Positions 1 through 10,873 of a stretch of 64,000 bases of DNA are shown here, piece after piece. Numbering within the stretch: position 1 is the stretch's first letter; each line of letters starts with the position of its first letter. This stretch comes from Pyrenochaeta sp. MPI-SDFR-AT-0127. Lineage: Eukaryota; Ascomycota; Dothideomycetes; Pleosporales; Cucurbitariaceae. Both the position numbers and the translations under genes were made by a program. Under the pieces are notes generated by a model. It searched no databases, was not told the origin of the DNA, and saw only the letters and a list, made by a program, of their open reading frames with translations. The DNA is taken from contig JAGTJM010000060.1 of the NCBI GenBank assembly GCA_020747015.1, forward strand, positions 145,526 to 209,525, written 5' to 3'.

Positions 1-963
1 AGTGGCTTGCAAAGGGAGCTGGAGCGTTTTTATACACTACGCACTACTGATAGTGGGGAACCACTGATCGAGGGTCCTGGGTGGTTGATGCAAACACCAA
101 GACATGCCGGTCCGCTCACACAAGGGCGTGCCCAACAAGGCCAACATTTTGAGGCCGCTGTCGTGCTTGGTTGTTTGGCCAAAGTCGGCCCGGCATGGGG
201 GAAGGTCGATGGAGCGCAACATGATCGAGTCACAAGAGAAGCTTCGTCTCCATGGGGGTGTTGGCCATGGCATTGGTAACATGGGCCTTCTGTGGCCTGC
301 TCAGATATTTGGCGAAGGGGGCGGGGCGGGGGGGATGGGAAGGGAGGGAGGGATGCTGCATAATGTTGACGCATGCGAGCCGACATGCAACGAATCAGCA
401 GGGCCGGTGTCGCCAATCACCCCGGCCGCAAACATGCAGCTCCCGCAAGAGCCCGCGCTAACCCAAGTCGAGCCAGATCAGAGGAGCACGTGAATGGAAT
501 GTCTGCATCTGCGCGACTGGGCACACCCCTCTCGGGCCGGCTTGCATCCAACCATAGCCGATGAAAATCTCTCCGAGATTTCTCCCGCCGCCCCATCGGG
601 TTTGCGCCCCAGATCAGAGGTCGTGGTCGACACTATTACCCCAGGCGGGGGGTTTGCCGGAACCACTGCAGCGGCACTGGCACTGGCTTCTGCAGTTGTG
701 GCGTCCCTCCCCGCGCTATTTTCCTCCCTCCACCGTCCTCGGCTGCTCGCTTGGCAAGAGCTTGGACAGGGCAATCAAACTCGCATGTTCACAACTTCAA
801 GTTGTATAAGTATACCGTGGAGATCCGCCGGAAAGGATCACCATCAAGCTCCAAGTGTCGATCCCCCCTGGTCCAAGAGCAAGAGCAAGAGCAAGAGCCT
901 CGTGCTTGCCATTCCCATCTTCTTCCTTTGGCTTGACGAGACGATATCGTCACCACCGTCACC
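1..963. other. Upstream region of the MFS permease, no gene seen
   Basis: No convincing gene is visible. The overlapping frames here are low-complexity shadows of each other. The last part is the promoter and 5' leader of the permease that starts at 964. A short hexamer microsatellite (four AAGAGC units) lies at 875-898 in the presumed leader. Confidence 0.6.
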
Positions 964-2694
964 ATGTCCCGCCGCAACAGCAGCGTTGTTGCTGTTGATC
1001 CAGAGCAGGCCCGCCGCCTCTCAATCGCCGTCCCGGATATCCAGCAAGTCACCCATGATGCCAACAAGGCCACACAATCCGAACAGAACATGACCCTGAG
1101 GCAGGGTCTCAGGCTCTATCCCAAGGCCGTCGCATGGTCTGTCCTGCTCTCTGCTGCCATCATCATGGAGGGCTTTGATAAAGTTCTCATCGCCAATCTT
1201 ATGGCCGTTCCTGCCTTCAAGCGGAAATTCGGTGAGCCCATTGCCGACGGCTCTTACGAGGTGACCGCAGCCTGGCAGTCGGGCCTCACCAACGGTGCAT
1301 TCGTTGGTGAATTCATGGGTCTTCTCCTCAATGGCATCATTGCCGACCATTTCGGATATAAAAAGACGATGCTTGGCGCTCTGTTTGCGGTCAATCTGTT
1401 CATCTTCATCGTCTTTTTCGCCCAGAATATCGTCATGCTTCTATGCGGTCTCATTCTATGTGGTGTCCCGTGGGGTGTCTTCCAGACCCTGACCTGCACA
1501 TATGCCGCCGAAGTGTGCCCCGTCCCGCTCCGCCCAATCCTTACGACCTATGTCAACCTCTGCTGGGTCATTGGCCAGTTCCTCGCTTCTGGTGTCTTGA
1601 AAGGTGTTGCCGAGCGTCCCGACCAATGGGCATATCGCATCCCATATGCCCTGCAGTGGCTCTGGCCGATTCCGTTGATGATCGGTATCAGCTTCGCTCC
1701 TGAATCACCTTGGTGGCTCGTCCGCAAGGACCGCGATGATGAGGCGAAGAAGATGCTCATGCGTTTGACATCCCCCGAGAAGCATCCCGACTTCAACGCC
1801 GACGAAACCATTGCCATGGTAAGACTTACATGCAGACTACTTATAAGCCTCAGACTAACTTAGCACCAGATGCGCCACACCAATGAACTTGAGAAAGCCG
1901 TCTCTGCTGGTACCTCGTACCTTGACTGCTTCAAAGGCACTGATCTTCGAAGGACCGAGATTGCAGCTATGACTTGGTTCACTCAGGCTTTTTGCGGCGC
2001 CGCGCTCATCGGTTATTCCACATACTTCTTCCAGCAGGCCGGCTTAAGCGACTCCGACGCATTCAGCATGTCCTTGGGCCAATACGCTATCGGCGGCGTT
2101 GGTGTTTTCATCGCATGGGCACTCATTCCTCGAGTTGGACGTCGAACTCTATACGTCTGCGGTGACGCCGCCATGATCTTTCTTCTGATTATTATTGGCG
2201 GACTCGGTACTATCCCCAAAGGAAACGTTGGAGCACAATGGGGCATTGGAGCCATGCTTCTCTTGTTTGCTGCGGCTTACAACTGCACCGTCGGCCCTGT
2301 TTGCTACGCTATCGTCGCTGAGATCCCTTCCACTCGACTCCGCCAGAAAACTGTTGTGTTGGCCCGCAACTTCTACAACCTTGCATCGGTGGTTGGCAAC
2401 GTTCTCACCCCCCGCATGCTGAATCCAGGCGCCTGGAATTGGGGTGCGAAAGCCGGTTTCTTCTATGCTGGAACCTGCTTCGGCTGCTTCCTCTGGGCCT
2501 TTTTCCGGCTGCCCGAACCCAAGGGTAGGACATATGCAGAGCTTGACATCCTCTTCGAGAAGCGTGTCTCTGCGAGGCATTTCAAGGATACTATCGTCGA
2601 TCAATTTCATGTTAGCGACACTGAGAGCGATCTTGGCGAAAAGAAAGGTGCTTCCGCTCATCTTGAGCAGGTCAACACGAAGGAGTTGGCATAG
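964..2694 (+). CDS. MFS sugar transporter, maltose/alpha-glucoside permease type
   Basis: Predicted plasma-membrane H+/sugar symporter of the major facilitator superfamily, 559 aa. Exons are 964-1818 and 1870-2694; the 51-nt intron starts GTAAGA and ends CACCAG, and the phase fits. Family marks are PESPWWLVRK at the end of helix 6, the loop motif PRVGRRTLY, and the C-terminal PEPKGRTYAELDILFE followed by VSARHF, which is the form typical of fungal alpha-glucoside (MAL) permeases rather than hexose carriers. The charged N-terminus and the tail after helix 12 look cytosolic. It is tail to tail with a Zn2Cys6 regulator, as expected for a sugar-utilisation pair. Substrate (maltose or another alpha-glucoside) is inferred from the family only. 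Confidence 0.92.
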
Positions 2695-2988
2695 ACTGTT
2701 GTAACAATACACGAAGTCATAGTGTGGCGTTGATTTGTTGATACCATGTTTCATGACTGTTTTTACGATCTTGTTGTATAAATTTACATTTCATTAAGTA
2801 TTGTAGAACGTCGCTCATTCCCAATACACGCAAGGTTCCTCCTTCGATTGATTGCCGCAATCTTCGTTTAGCATTGTACCACGTCACATTTCCACAGGCT
2901 ATTTATACCCCCCCAAAGTTTTCACCTTTGTAGATTGGAAGGAAAGGACATATGGTCAGTATCAATAGATAAAGTTGTCAGGTTATTG

Positions 2989-4756
2989 TCACGTAGTACC
3001 GAAAGTCGCCATTGTCAGCCGCTTCGATATGTGGTTCCAAGTGGCCAATTGCCCAACTCGTGCCTCTGCTCTCGGAATCTCAATAATCGGCACTTGCACG
3101 TCCGCCAAATCTTCAAGTCCTGCAGCGGTCTTAGATTGTGTGACCTGATACCAAGGATCTGTTACGCCTGGGCTTTGCAAGTCCAATGGTAAGTTTGGCG
3201 AGCTCGCGTTGCTGACTGCCTCTGGAAACATGGTTTGTAGACGTTCCAACTTCTCCAGCAGAATACCACGCCGTGTCTGGTCAAGCTGCGGAAAAAGCAA
3301 AACAAAGTCGAGGATGAAGAGAAAATCATCGATTCGCAGTGCCGTTTCGTCAAGTGTGGCCGCAGGGACGTGAATCAATACGTCAGCGATCGTGTCCGTA
3401 ATTTCGAAGAGCTTCTGAGTAATGCTACTTCCGTGAACTTCAAGGTCATCGCGAGACATGCTTGACACTTGTTGCCGGAGTGTTTGCGACAGTCGAACAG
3501 GAAAGAGGAGCGAAAGGCATTCTTTCGATGAACGAGAGGAAAGAAGGGTTTGTCCCATCGCAAGGCGCCAAACCAGAGTACGCAACCACTCGCGAGTGAT
3601 GGTCAAATCAGCACGCTGCATCATGGATAGATTTGCCAGTTCCCGTGCGTCGGCTTCAGGATCACCTTCAAGCTCGCGTGATTTAGCTTCAACCCAAGTA
3701 CTAGTGACACTGCCTCCTTGCGAGTCAAGCCAGCTATTAAGAAATTCCGTGTCCAAGAGCCGAAAGAGTTTGATGATTTGGTTGAAACCCTCGTGAACTT
3801 GTAACGGGAGGGTAGGATCACTCTCAGGCAGGGTGTACAGCGGTGGCAAAATAGCTCGGCGGTAGTCCAGGATAGCAAGAAAGCGTTCATGAATGTAGGC
3901 TTGCCAGTACAAGCGTTGTCTCCTCGAACGTTCTGGGGGCGTCAGATTCCCTGCATTCTCCACATTGTCGATTCGCAACAATTGGATAATAGATATGGCG
4001 TCTCTCATATAGAAAAAAGCGGCATCGCTGCCCTGTAGGCTCATGAGACAATTGTGTATGAACATCGACTGCATTGCACGCATGACCGAGAAGTGAAAAT
4101 GCTTGCGGGCTGGCCTCATGCTGTCGATTGAGCAGTCCATTAAATGCTCGATAGTCTGCACAACCTCCTGCGTTCTGTTTTCGCCATAGCGTGTAAGATT
4201 GAGTGTACAACCACCAAAGGCATATATAAATGAGCGTACTTCCTGGTCGGTGTCCATGACTTGTATGTATTGTCTCAGTTCATGCTCCGATATGACAGGT
4301 TGGACTGGATAAACTCCTTCCACGTAGTCCGGAATAAGGTCGAGAAAGAAGGATTTGCTGTACTGTGACGGGAATGGCGATGAAGGAGATGCTGCTACCC
4401 GTCAGCATCCTTGTATCATCCCAATCATAGGGCTAATAGGGAAACACACTGGCGTCGCTTCCATTCCGCTCGATTGGTGGTGAGATGGCGCCATATGACG
4501 GCTGGTACATCCCATGCCCTGAGTTCGCTGGCAGTATCGGCGGTGAAGTAGCATTTGCATTCGCTGTTTGATTTCTGAATTCCGAGATGATATGCCCCCG
4601 TTTACCCTGTGATCGTTGCTTGTTGGAAGGAGAGTAGACGCATCGTAAACCAAGATGTGCGCATTGCTGGCAGCGCTCCTGCCCGTTGCACTTAACCTTC
4701 CGACGTTTGCAGGCATCGCATGCCTTCGAGACTCTTTTCTGAGCTTGCTGTTCCAT
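2989..4756 (-). CDS. Zn2Cys6 fungal transcription factor, possible sugar-pathway regulator
   Basis: Predicted nuclear DNA-binding regulator, 569 aa. I place two exons, 4756-4450 and 4391-2989, joined across a 58-nt intron with donor GTGTGT, branch GCTGAC and acceptor TAGCAG; the phase fits. Exon 1 holds a complete binuclear zinc cluster, CDACKRRKVKCNGQERC plus QQCAHLGLRC, with spacing CX2CX6CX5CX2CX6C, close to the N-terminus. Exon 2 opens with a Ser/Pro stretch and then YSKSFFLDLIPDYVEGVYPV, a segment typical of the middle homology region of this class. Its position next to an alpha-glucoside-type permease suggests a MalR/AmyR-like role, but that is inference from context and zinc-cluster style. 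Confidence 0.88.
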
Positions 4757-5297
4757 TGTACTGGTTCATGATGCACTCGCAGTGTCTTTGTACAAGCCTG
4801 AGCGATGGAACAGAAGATCCGGGGGCGGTAGGACCACAATGCGGAGTCGCGCTAGCTCTGGGGCCGGCCTCTGTCATTGGTTCGTTTGCCGAAAATGGAA
4901 ATTGACACGGCTGAAGAAGCAGGCGCAATTGGTTTGGAAGTCGGCACGAAGAATACGACATGTGTATGATTCGCGCAGCGCCAGGAGACTTGCACCTGGG
5001 TCTGGGGTACGGCCGAACAACAAACATGGGGTTGGCCAAGGCGAAAGCTCTTCGCTGCATGGTCTACTTCTCAATTGTGAGCGCTTTACCATCCACATAA
5101 GCCAAGACCCTGTTACCCGAGATCCAACTTGTGTTGTCAGGCCACGCCTCTGGCCTTCTCGAACAACTGCTGCCGAGGCAGTAAATCAAGGGGAAATAGC
5201 TCCCATCATTGCTCAGAGTTCGGGTCTTTCATCATCGCGACATTCTTCATTTTGCTCGTCTAGTCTACCCATTTCGCCATTCTTGACCTCACTCAAG
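4757..5297. other. Upstream region of the Zn2Cys6 gene
   Basis: No gene supported. It contains the regulator's promoter and the 3' flank of the neighbouring minus-strand membrane-protein gene. Confidence 0.5.
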
Positions 5298-6453
5298 CTA
5301 CACATGTCTATATGGCTGCGCAGGTGCCTCGAATACCGGCTGGCCCCACGCATTTCGCTGAGGTGGCAGATATGAGTTATCGATCTCTACCGCTCCGTTC
5401 GTCGTATATGCTGAGTGCTGGTACGCTGGTGGCTGATACGGTGGAGCAGGAGAGTGCAATGGTGCAGGTACTTCTACCGGCCGTGGCGATTTGTCAGGCA
5501 GTTTGTGAAAACCATCGCTGGACATTGGGAAGGATTGATCTTGGCCACCAGTTGCAAGCTTGTTGCGATAGTGCCGTCTAATAAAAAACCAAAAGAGTGA
5601 GACAATAATGATGAATGCAACGAGGCCGGCCGCTGAAGCAGCTATCATAGTGGTCTGGGAGAAGGTATGCGATTTTTGGTTCGTTCCGGATGCCGAGGTA
5701 GGAGAAGCGGATGTGAATGTTGCGCTGGCAGCCGTGTTCGTAGGCTTTGCATCTATAACTTCGGTTCTGATCTCAGTACTCATTGCGCGAGAAAGTGAAG
5801 CGGGCGAGGTACCGGTGCGTGTTGCTTCAGTAGGGGTGGCTATGGGGAACACAGAGGCTTTTGTACTGGCAAAATCTCTGATGACGGTCGGGGAACCAAG
5901 TGAGAACACCTTCGAGTCGTCATTGCAGCATGTGCTCTCATCAGAATTACAGCAATATCGATCACCACCGCATGGCACAAGCCGGTCATATGAATTGCTA
6001 TAGCTGTTGGCTGCAATTCGTCAGTCATTGCAGAGGTGCTTCTAGTTTATGGATTGGTACTTGAATTCTTGCAGTGTTGAAAACAGTTAGGGCTATTCCA
6101 GTTTTTATCACTACAAGCCCCTCGAAACATGTATCCGCCGGGGTAGTAACATAAACCTGAAAGTCGCCGTCAGTTGAATAATCCAATCGAGTTACATTGA
6201 CCAAAAGCAAGTGTGAGATTACCATTAGATAAACACTGATCTCCTTCGCTCATGATACAGCAAGACGTGTACTCATCTCCAGAGCATGGAACATAAGCGT
6301 AATCACTTGGAAAAGATCCATCGGGATAGTAACTTTTGGTGTCAAATTACATTTCTTAAGCATAGATTAGATTTCTCACCACGAAGCATCCACGTAGCCG
6401 AGTAGATGACTCCCAAAGAAAGCGAAAGATAAGGATAAAACGTCGAAGAACAT
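5298..6453 (-). CDS. Cys-rich single-pass membrane protein with signal peptide (wall-sensor-like)
   Basis: I assembled four exons, 6453-6380, 6332-6223, 6156-6061 and 6010-5298, giving 330 aa. All three introns (47, 66 and 50 nt) keep phase. The order is: signal peptide (MFFDVLSLSFAFFG...); two related Cys-rich modules that each begin with CYYP (CYYPDGSFPSDYAYVPC and CYYPGGYMFRGAC) and continue through several Cys, ending PCGGDRYCC...TCC; a Ser/Thr-rich, probably O-glycosylated stalk; one transmembrane helix (IAASAAGLVAFIIIVSLFWF) followed by RRHYRNK; and a Pro/Tyr-rich cytosolic tail. The layout is that of Mid2/WSC-like surface sensors and of related Pezizomycotina membrane proteins of unknown role. 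A sensing function is inference. Only the last exon forms a long ORF, so the gene is easily missed. Confidence 0.8.
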
Positions 6454-7340
6454 AGTTAAGCTTATCCCAAGGAGTGGATGAATGTGAAGAGAGAGAACAA
6501 CAACGACAACAATTATCACAGGAAAAACTGGCCCGGACGGTTTGATAAGAGGGAGCATGAAATCAGCCGAATACCCATCGTGCCCATCTCCTTGTTCCTG
6601 CATTTCACGTTCAGCTGAACGCCTCAAAACGCCTACCTCGCTTCCTCATGCGAGGGCGCTCACGAGCAGCCTATCATGGAAGGCGGCAGCATCTCCACTT
6701 CGAGGACTTTCCATAATTCTCAACTTACGAAATGATGTTCTGCTCTTGGCTGGCTTTGCATCCGAAGAACGAGCGCTTCGGCAGTCTACACGCCCGTGCA
6801 CAGATGGTGAAACGGTAATATACTCGTGGTCGCTGTCAAGTACACCATAGAAAGGACGCAATACGAACAAAAGACTAGCCTGACATGATTGGCTCCTACC
6901 CTATATGATTTTTAGATGGCATTTGCAATCAAGATGAGCCAAAATGAAAGTACGGCGACAATACGACGTCCAGGCCGGAGTGGGAACATAACCAAGAGAA
7001 GTCGGGTGTTTTGTATGAATAATATGCTCTCCCTAAAAGTCACATGCTCGGTCTTGTCGATTATATAAGAAACTCTCTTCAACAAGCAGCAAAAATCGGG
7101 AATTGTCCTGCCACACATCCACTTCATGGTGTGATGGAGGCTATTCATCGATGAGACATCTGTTTCTCATCCCACACTTGAGTGCACTACCGTTGCCAGG
7201 TTCGAATGCTGGTTGAGAGAGACATCCACGAGATCCATCATGCATCCAAACGTGCTGAATTTCTGCTCCAATTCCCAGGTCTTATCAACGTCCAAACGAG
7301 ACTTACAAAGAGCGTGTCGGTTTCCCTTGTTTTCACAGAC
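6454..7340. other. Intergenic, no gene seen
   Basis: About 0.9 kb with only short overlapping frames without family features. It includes the promoter of the minus-strand membrane-protein gene. Confidence 0.5.
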
Positions 7341-7802
7341 CTAGTTGAGCTTGTGAGGCGCGTTGTCGGCTCCAGTGGCGTCAGACTCGGTCTCCTTCTC
7401 AGCCGCCGCCCTGGCCTGAATGTACTTATATTTCAAGCGAGCAGCCCGTAACTCGGCCTCTGCAACTTCCAGCTCAGCCTGGAGCGTCTGTATGGCGAGT
7501 GGCTCGGTGCAAGTTCCGATTGCGTCACTCGTGAACGATCGGGCACTGAGAAAGCCAGAAGAGGCAGAGGATGGAGGAGGAAGGAGGGACAAGCTACCGG
7601 CGCAGGTGGCAGAGTCGTCGCAATCAGGTTGGTCAGTCCTCAAGGCACCTTGAATAGAGGAGCGGTCACTGTCCGAAGTAGCACGGCCCACTGAGTAGCG
7701 CTTCTTGTTAGACTTGTCCTTGCGCTGGAAGCCACCTCCCTCGGAACGGCGGAGACGACCATGAGACCCATCTACCTTAAGTTTTAGCACAGTCTTAATC
7801 AA
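7341..7802 (-). CDS. Possible coding segment with C-terminal coiled coil, unknown
   Basis: An open frame of 153 codons with no ATG at its start (it begins at TTG), just downstream of the orphan gene at 7809-8351. The C-terminal half contains a clear amphipathic Ala/Glu/Leu/Lys helix (LQAELEVAEAELRAARLKYK), a composition seen at the C-termini of many fungal orphan proteins. The N-terminal part is basic and Ser-rich. It could be a 3' exon of the upstream orphan gene, but I could not find a splice pair that keeps phase, or it could be an independent small gene. Function unknown. Confidence 0.35.
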   Translation of the reverse strand: MIKTVLKLKVDGSHGRLRRSEGGGFQRKDKSNKKRYSVGRATSDSDRSSIQGALRTDQPDCDDSATCAGSLSLLPPPSSASSGFLSARSFTSDAIGTCTEPLAIQTLQAELEVAEAELRAARLKYKYIQARAAAEKETESDATGADNAPHKLN

Positions 7803-7808
7803 AACCTA

Positions 7809-8351
7809 TCAACTGAACTTGCATTTGCGCCGCTTTGCAGATTCTTGCACACGAGCCTCGTAGACTTCGTGATTACGGCGTTTTCGATGGCGCGTTGTGC
7901 CCTTGGGTTCTTCCAATTCTACCAACTCTTCAAAATATGAATCATAAGAGTCATCGGAAGAACCCTGATTGTGAGGATCAGACGCGTCCTTACGTCCAGG
8001 GTTCTCATATTCATCTTTGAGCTCTTTAATGTCAGCTAGACGGCACCACGGATGCTTTGGCTCATGCAAAACGACTTTCGCGCGCAGGTCATCCTGAAAT
8101 TTAAGGAGGTCTCCGCCATTCATCCGCGAAATGGCCATCAAATCTTTGAGGAACTGGACACCCCAATTGCGTGGATCATTCTCAGTCTGGTCCTTGATAT
8201 GATCACGCCGCTCACAGTCCCAAGTACGCATACGGATGTCCTCGGGAATGATTTGCACTACGTTGTCGACATTGAAAGAGGATGCCAATGCGGGGAGAAG
8301 ACAGTTAACCAGGTCTTTGGTGTCTGGATTAAGGTTTGCAAAGCGACCCAT
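7809..8351 (-). CDS. Orphan protein, unknown function
   Basis: A single open frame of 180 codons with an ATG at 8351. The N-terminal half is mixed polar and hydrophobic (MGRFANLNPDTKDLVNCLLP) with a Trp-containing stretch (RNWGVQFLKDLMAISRM). The middle is acidic and Ser-rich (SSDDSYDSYFEELVELEE). The C-terminus is strongly basic (RHRKRRNHEVYEAR, AKRRKCKFS) and could act as a nuclear localisation signal. I recognise no domain. The following open segment (7341-7802) may belong to the same transcript. Confidence 0.5.
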   Translation of the reverse strand: MGRFANLNPDTKDLVNCLLPALASSFNVDNVVQIIPEDIRMRTWDCERRDHIKDQTENDPRNWGVQFLKDLMAISRMNGGDLLKFQDDLRAKVVLHEPKHPWCRLADIKELKDEYENPGRKDASDPHNQGSSDDSYDSYFEELVELEEPKGTTRHRKRRNHEVYEARVQESAKRRKCKFS

Positions 8352-9401
8352 AATAGTGACTAGCGTACAAGAATGGGTGTGTAAGATATAACAAGGGTTC
8401 TGATGTTGGCACTAGCTGCCGCACATTAGCAAGATTTCTTGACTGCCCAGGGTTGTAACTTGGGAGAAGAGCGGGGCAGAGTAGGGAGAATTGTGCAGGA
8501 CTGCACAGTCAAGTACCCTTAGCGAACTGGGGGAAATCCCTGGTGGAATCCTAGCAACCTTTGAGCTGTAGTATTATGAAGTTTCCGTAGGGCAAGCGGT
8601 AGAAGCTAATATCACTATTGTTAATGCTTTGGGTACTCCAAGCGCAGGTACCTCGCTTCGAGCAGCTTAAAGACGAATATCAAGTGAAATTGCACCTATA
8701 TGTGTTGTTGGTCGGGTGAGACTGGTGATGTGATGGCCCGTTGCGGGCGATTGATGTAAGATACGCGTGAGCAATACAAATCAGTAGGCAGATTCGCGTG
8801 CAGAGCGGCTTTCTGATGAGCTATCAGAGTAGGGTCGGGAGAAAGAATCTTTCATTGTAAATTCAAAATGCATTAGACGCATAAGAGTGTATTGAGACTA
8901 TCTCTAAAGCGAGTGCTGCAGCCAACCTTATTTGCCACTCCTGAGTAGCGGGAAGAGAACAGTGAAGTAAAGTTTCAGTGAAGCCCGACTTTATCTCATT
9001 CCTGAACATTAGAAGATCATGCGCTATAAGCCATATATTCGATTACATATCTCCGTTGACAAGAAATAATCTCACATTCCCTTATTGTATGATTGAAACT
9101 ATGAGCGCTTAACGGAAAGATGTAAGTTCTACGCAACTTTAAGCGCAAGCCGTATTGAACGCGCAAGAGGAATTTGGAAGGGATATAAATTTGTGAATCA
9201 AATTAACAGAGTCTAATGACCATGGATCAAGCAAATATGCGGACAATGAAGTCAGGATTGATGAAAACGTGCCTATCGGCACCACTTTCCTTTCGCATTA
9301 CCACTTCGGAAGGTTTCGCTTCCACCTGCCCAGGTCTACTTCTCAACTAATAACCACATCAGCTCTGCTGTCATCTTGGCCCAACCATACGTTGAATATC
9401 A
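8352..9401. other. Intergenic between divergent genes, no gene seen
   Basis: About 1.05 kb without ORFs of note. It separates a minus-strand orphan gene from the plus-strand IMPACT-family gene, so it should contain both promoters. Confidence 0.6.
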
Positions 9402-10142
9402 ATGGCTATGAAAAGGGAGCGCTCGCCCTCTCCAGATTCTAGATTAGGTATTTTTCGCTCCTCGACAATAGAAGAGCAAAGGTCCGTTTTCATAGCCGCT
9501 TTTTCCACCACCCACTCCGCCAAAGCACTGCAAACGCTGCCAGAATTCAGGACCGCAACCCACAAGATCGCAGCATGGCGAAAACGATCACGACAAATGT
9601 CACTTAGGCCAAGCTCCAATGTTCTCTATGATCTAGGCCACGATGATGACGGAGAAAAGTGGGCTGGAGGACGCCTAAGTAACGTGCTCAGGGACACCAA
9701 AGCAGAGGGAGTCGTAGTAGTGGCACGTTGGTATGGCGGCCAGAACATTGGACCCATTCGGTTTACGCATATTGAGAATTGTGCCAAAGAAGCAATCTGG
9801 AAATGGAAGGCGGTAGACACAGAAACGAAAAAGGGAGAAGCAATCAAGAAGCAGAAAGTCGAAGAACAGGTCAACAGCAAACAGCTTATGGAAACCTTGC
9901 ATGAACGAGACTACAATATCTTTACTTTGAGGAAGTTGCTTGCAGAGAAGAAGGCTAAGCTGCAGGGTGAAGAACCCGCCCCGCCGACACCATTTAAACT
10001 GCAGGTGTATGAGAAGATGCCCATAGATGCACTCAAAAGAGTCGATAAGGCCCGAGATGCAACGGTTGCGTTTATCTTAAAGCAAATTGATAAAGTGGAC
10101 GAGGAGTCGAACTTGGTTGAGGCCCTGCAGAATGGCACATAG
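9402..10142 (+). CDS. IMPACT/UPF0029-family protein
   Basis: Intronless, 246 aa. The UPF0029 (Impact N-terminal) fold is recognisable from DDDGEKWAGGRL followed by VVVARWYGGQNIGPIRFTHI, the hallmark of the IMPACT/YIH1/YigZ family. It begins around residue 20 (FRSSTIEEQRSVFIAAFS) and covers roughly residues 20-130. The rest is charged and helical. Yeast Yih1 has an N-terminal RWD domain that binds Gcn1 and dampens Gcn2 signalling. That domain is absent here, so this is a stand-alone UPF0029 protein and a Gcn1-linked role should not be assumed. The ATG at 9402 is used because the domain starts soon after. Confidence 0.85.
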   Translation: MAMKRERSPSPDSRLGIFRSSTIEEQRSVFIAAFSTTHSAKALQTLPEFRTATHKIAAWRKRSRQMSLRPSSNVLYDLGHDDDGEKWAGGRLSNVLRDTKAEGVVVVARWYGGQNIGPIRFTHIENCAKEAIWKWKAVDTETKKGEAIKKQKVEEQVNSKQLMETLHERDYNIFTLRKLLAEKKAKLQGEEPAPPTPFKLQVYEKMPIDALKRVDKARDATVAFILKQIDKVDEESNLVEALQNGT

Positions 10143-10300
10143 TGTTCACGGACAGATTCGGACGAGCCCATTTCCGGCAAGACGGAAAGCATCGATGACT
10201 TCGAAATGACACATAAAAGTGAAATGGTCATGTTAGATAGTGGCAGAAATCTCGCGCCTTCTCTCCAATTATACTTCAACTATTGGTGTCTATATCCCAA

Positions 10301-10873
10301 TCAAGGCTCATGTGCTGGGCTTATACTCCTGGTCCAGAAACAAGTGGCGACAACGTGAAGTTTAGTCCAACAAGCGTGATGCTTCAAAGTTAAGACCGGA
10401 CTCAAGTGCAGTTTCGTCACGAAAACCTGATCGCGGCGACCGGTGCAACTCTCTCCAGCTCCATCCAGCACATAGGCTACCACATGCCCAGTAATAGGGG
10501 TGACGGCCCACACGAAACGACGAGTCGAATCCTCATGATCCATATCGTGTTTGGGTAGATTATTCCATGGAGGTCTGCAAAGGCCTTTTGGGATACAGCA
10601 CGTGTAAACTAGATTGCAACAACCTGTCTCGACCAAGTTCGGGAGTGAGTTATGTGCATCAAAGAATTCCATAATCAAAGAGCCGGATGCAGGTACTTGT
10701 AGTCGAATGCCGGATCTATGGCTGTTATATAATGCCCAAAATACAGGCCATGCTATGCGTGTAATGTACAGTAGAGAGTGTACAGTCAGTAATCTAACGC
10801 CACCTATCAAACACAGCACGATACCCTGAAATGGTATGCTCAGACTCAGGTATAGTAATACATGGTATGGCAT
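10301..10873 (-). CDS. Doubtful ORF, unknown
   Basis: An open frame of about 190 codons from an ATG at 10873. The N-terminus is hydrophobic (MPYHVLLYLSLSIPFQG) and several Cys follow (ETGCCNLVYTCCIPKGLC). There is no domain I recognise. Its start overlaps the end of the longer version of the neighbouring small gene. It may be a small secreted protein or chance. Confidence 0.22.
   Translation of the reverse strand: MPYHVLLYLSLSIPFQGIVLCLIGGVRLLTVHSLLYITRIAWPVFWALYNSHRSGIRLQVPASGSLIMEFFDAHNSLPNLVETGCCNLVYTCCIPKGLCRPPWNNLPKHDMDHEDSTRRFVWAVTPITGHVVAYVLDGAGESCTGRRDQVFVTKLHLSPVLTLKHHACWTKLHVVATCFWTRSISPAHEP

Noticed and set aside
494..1093. 199-codon plus-strand frame overlapping the permease start
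   Set aside because: Runs out of frame into the well-supported permease exon; content is low complexity including the AAGAGC repeat.
6646..7148. Short ORFs on both strands left of 7,150
   Set aside because: All under 105 codons, mutually overlapping, without domains or splice-linked neighbours.
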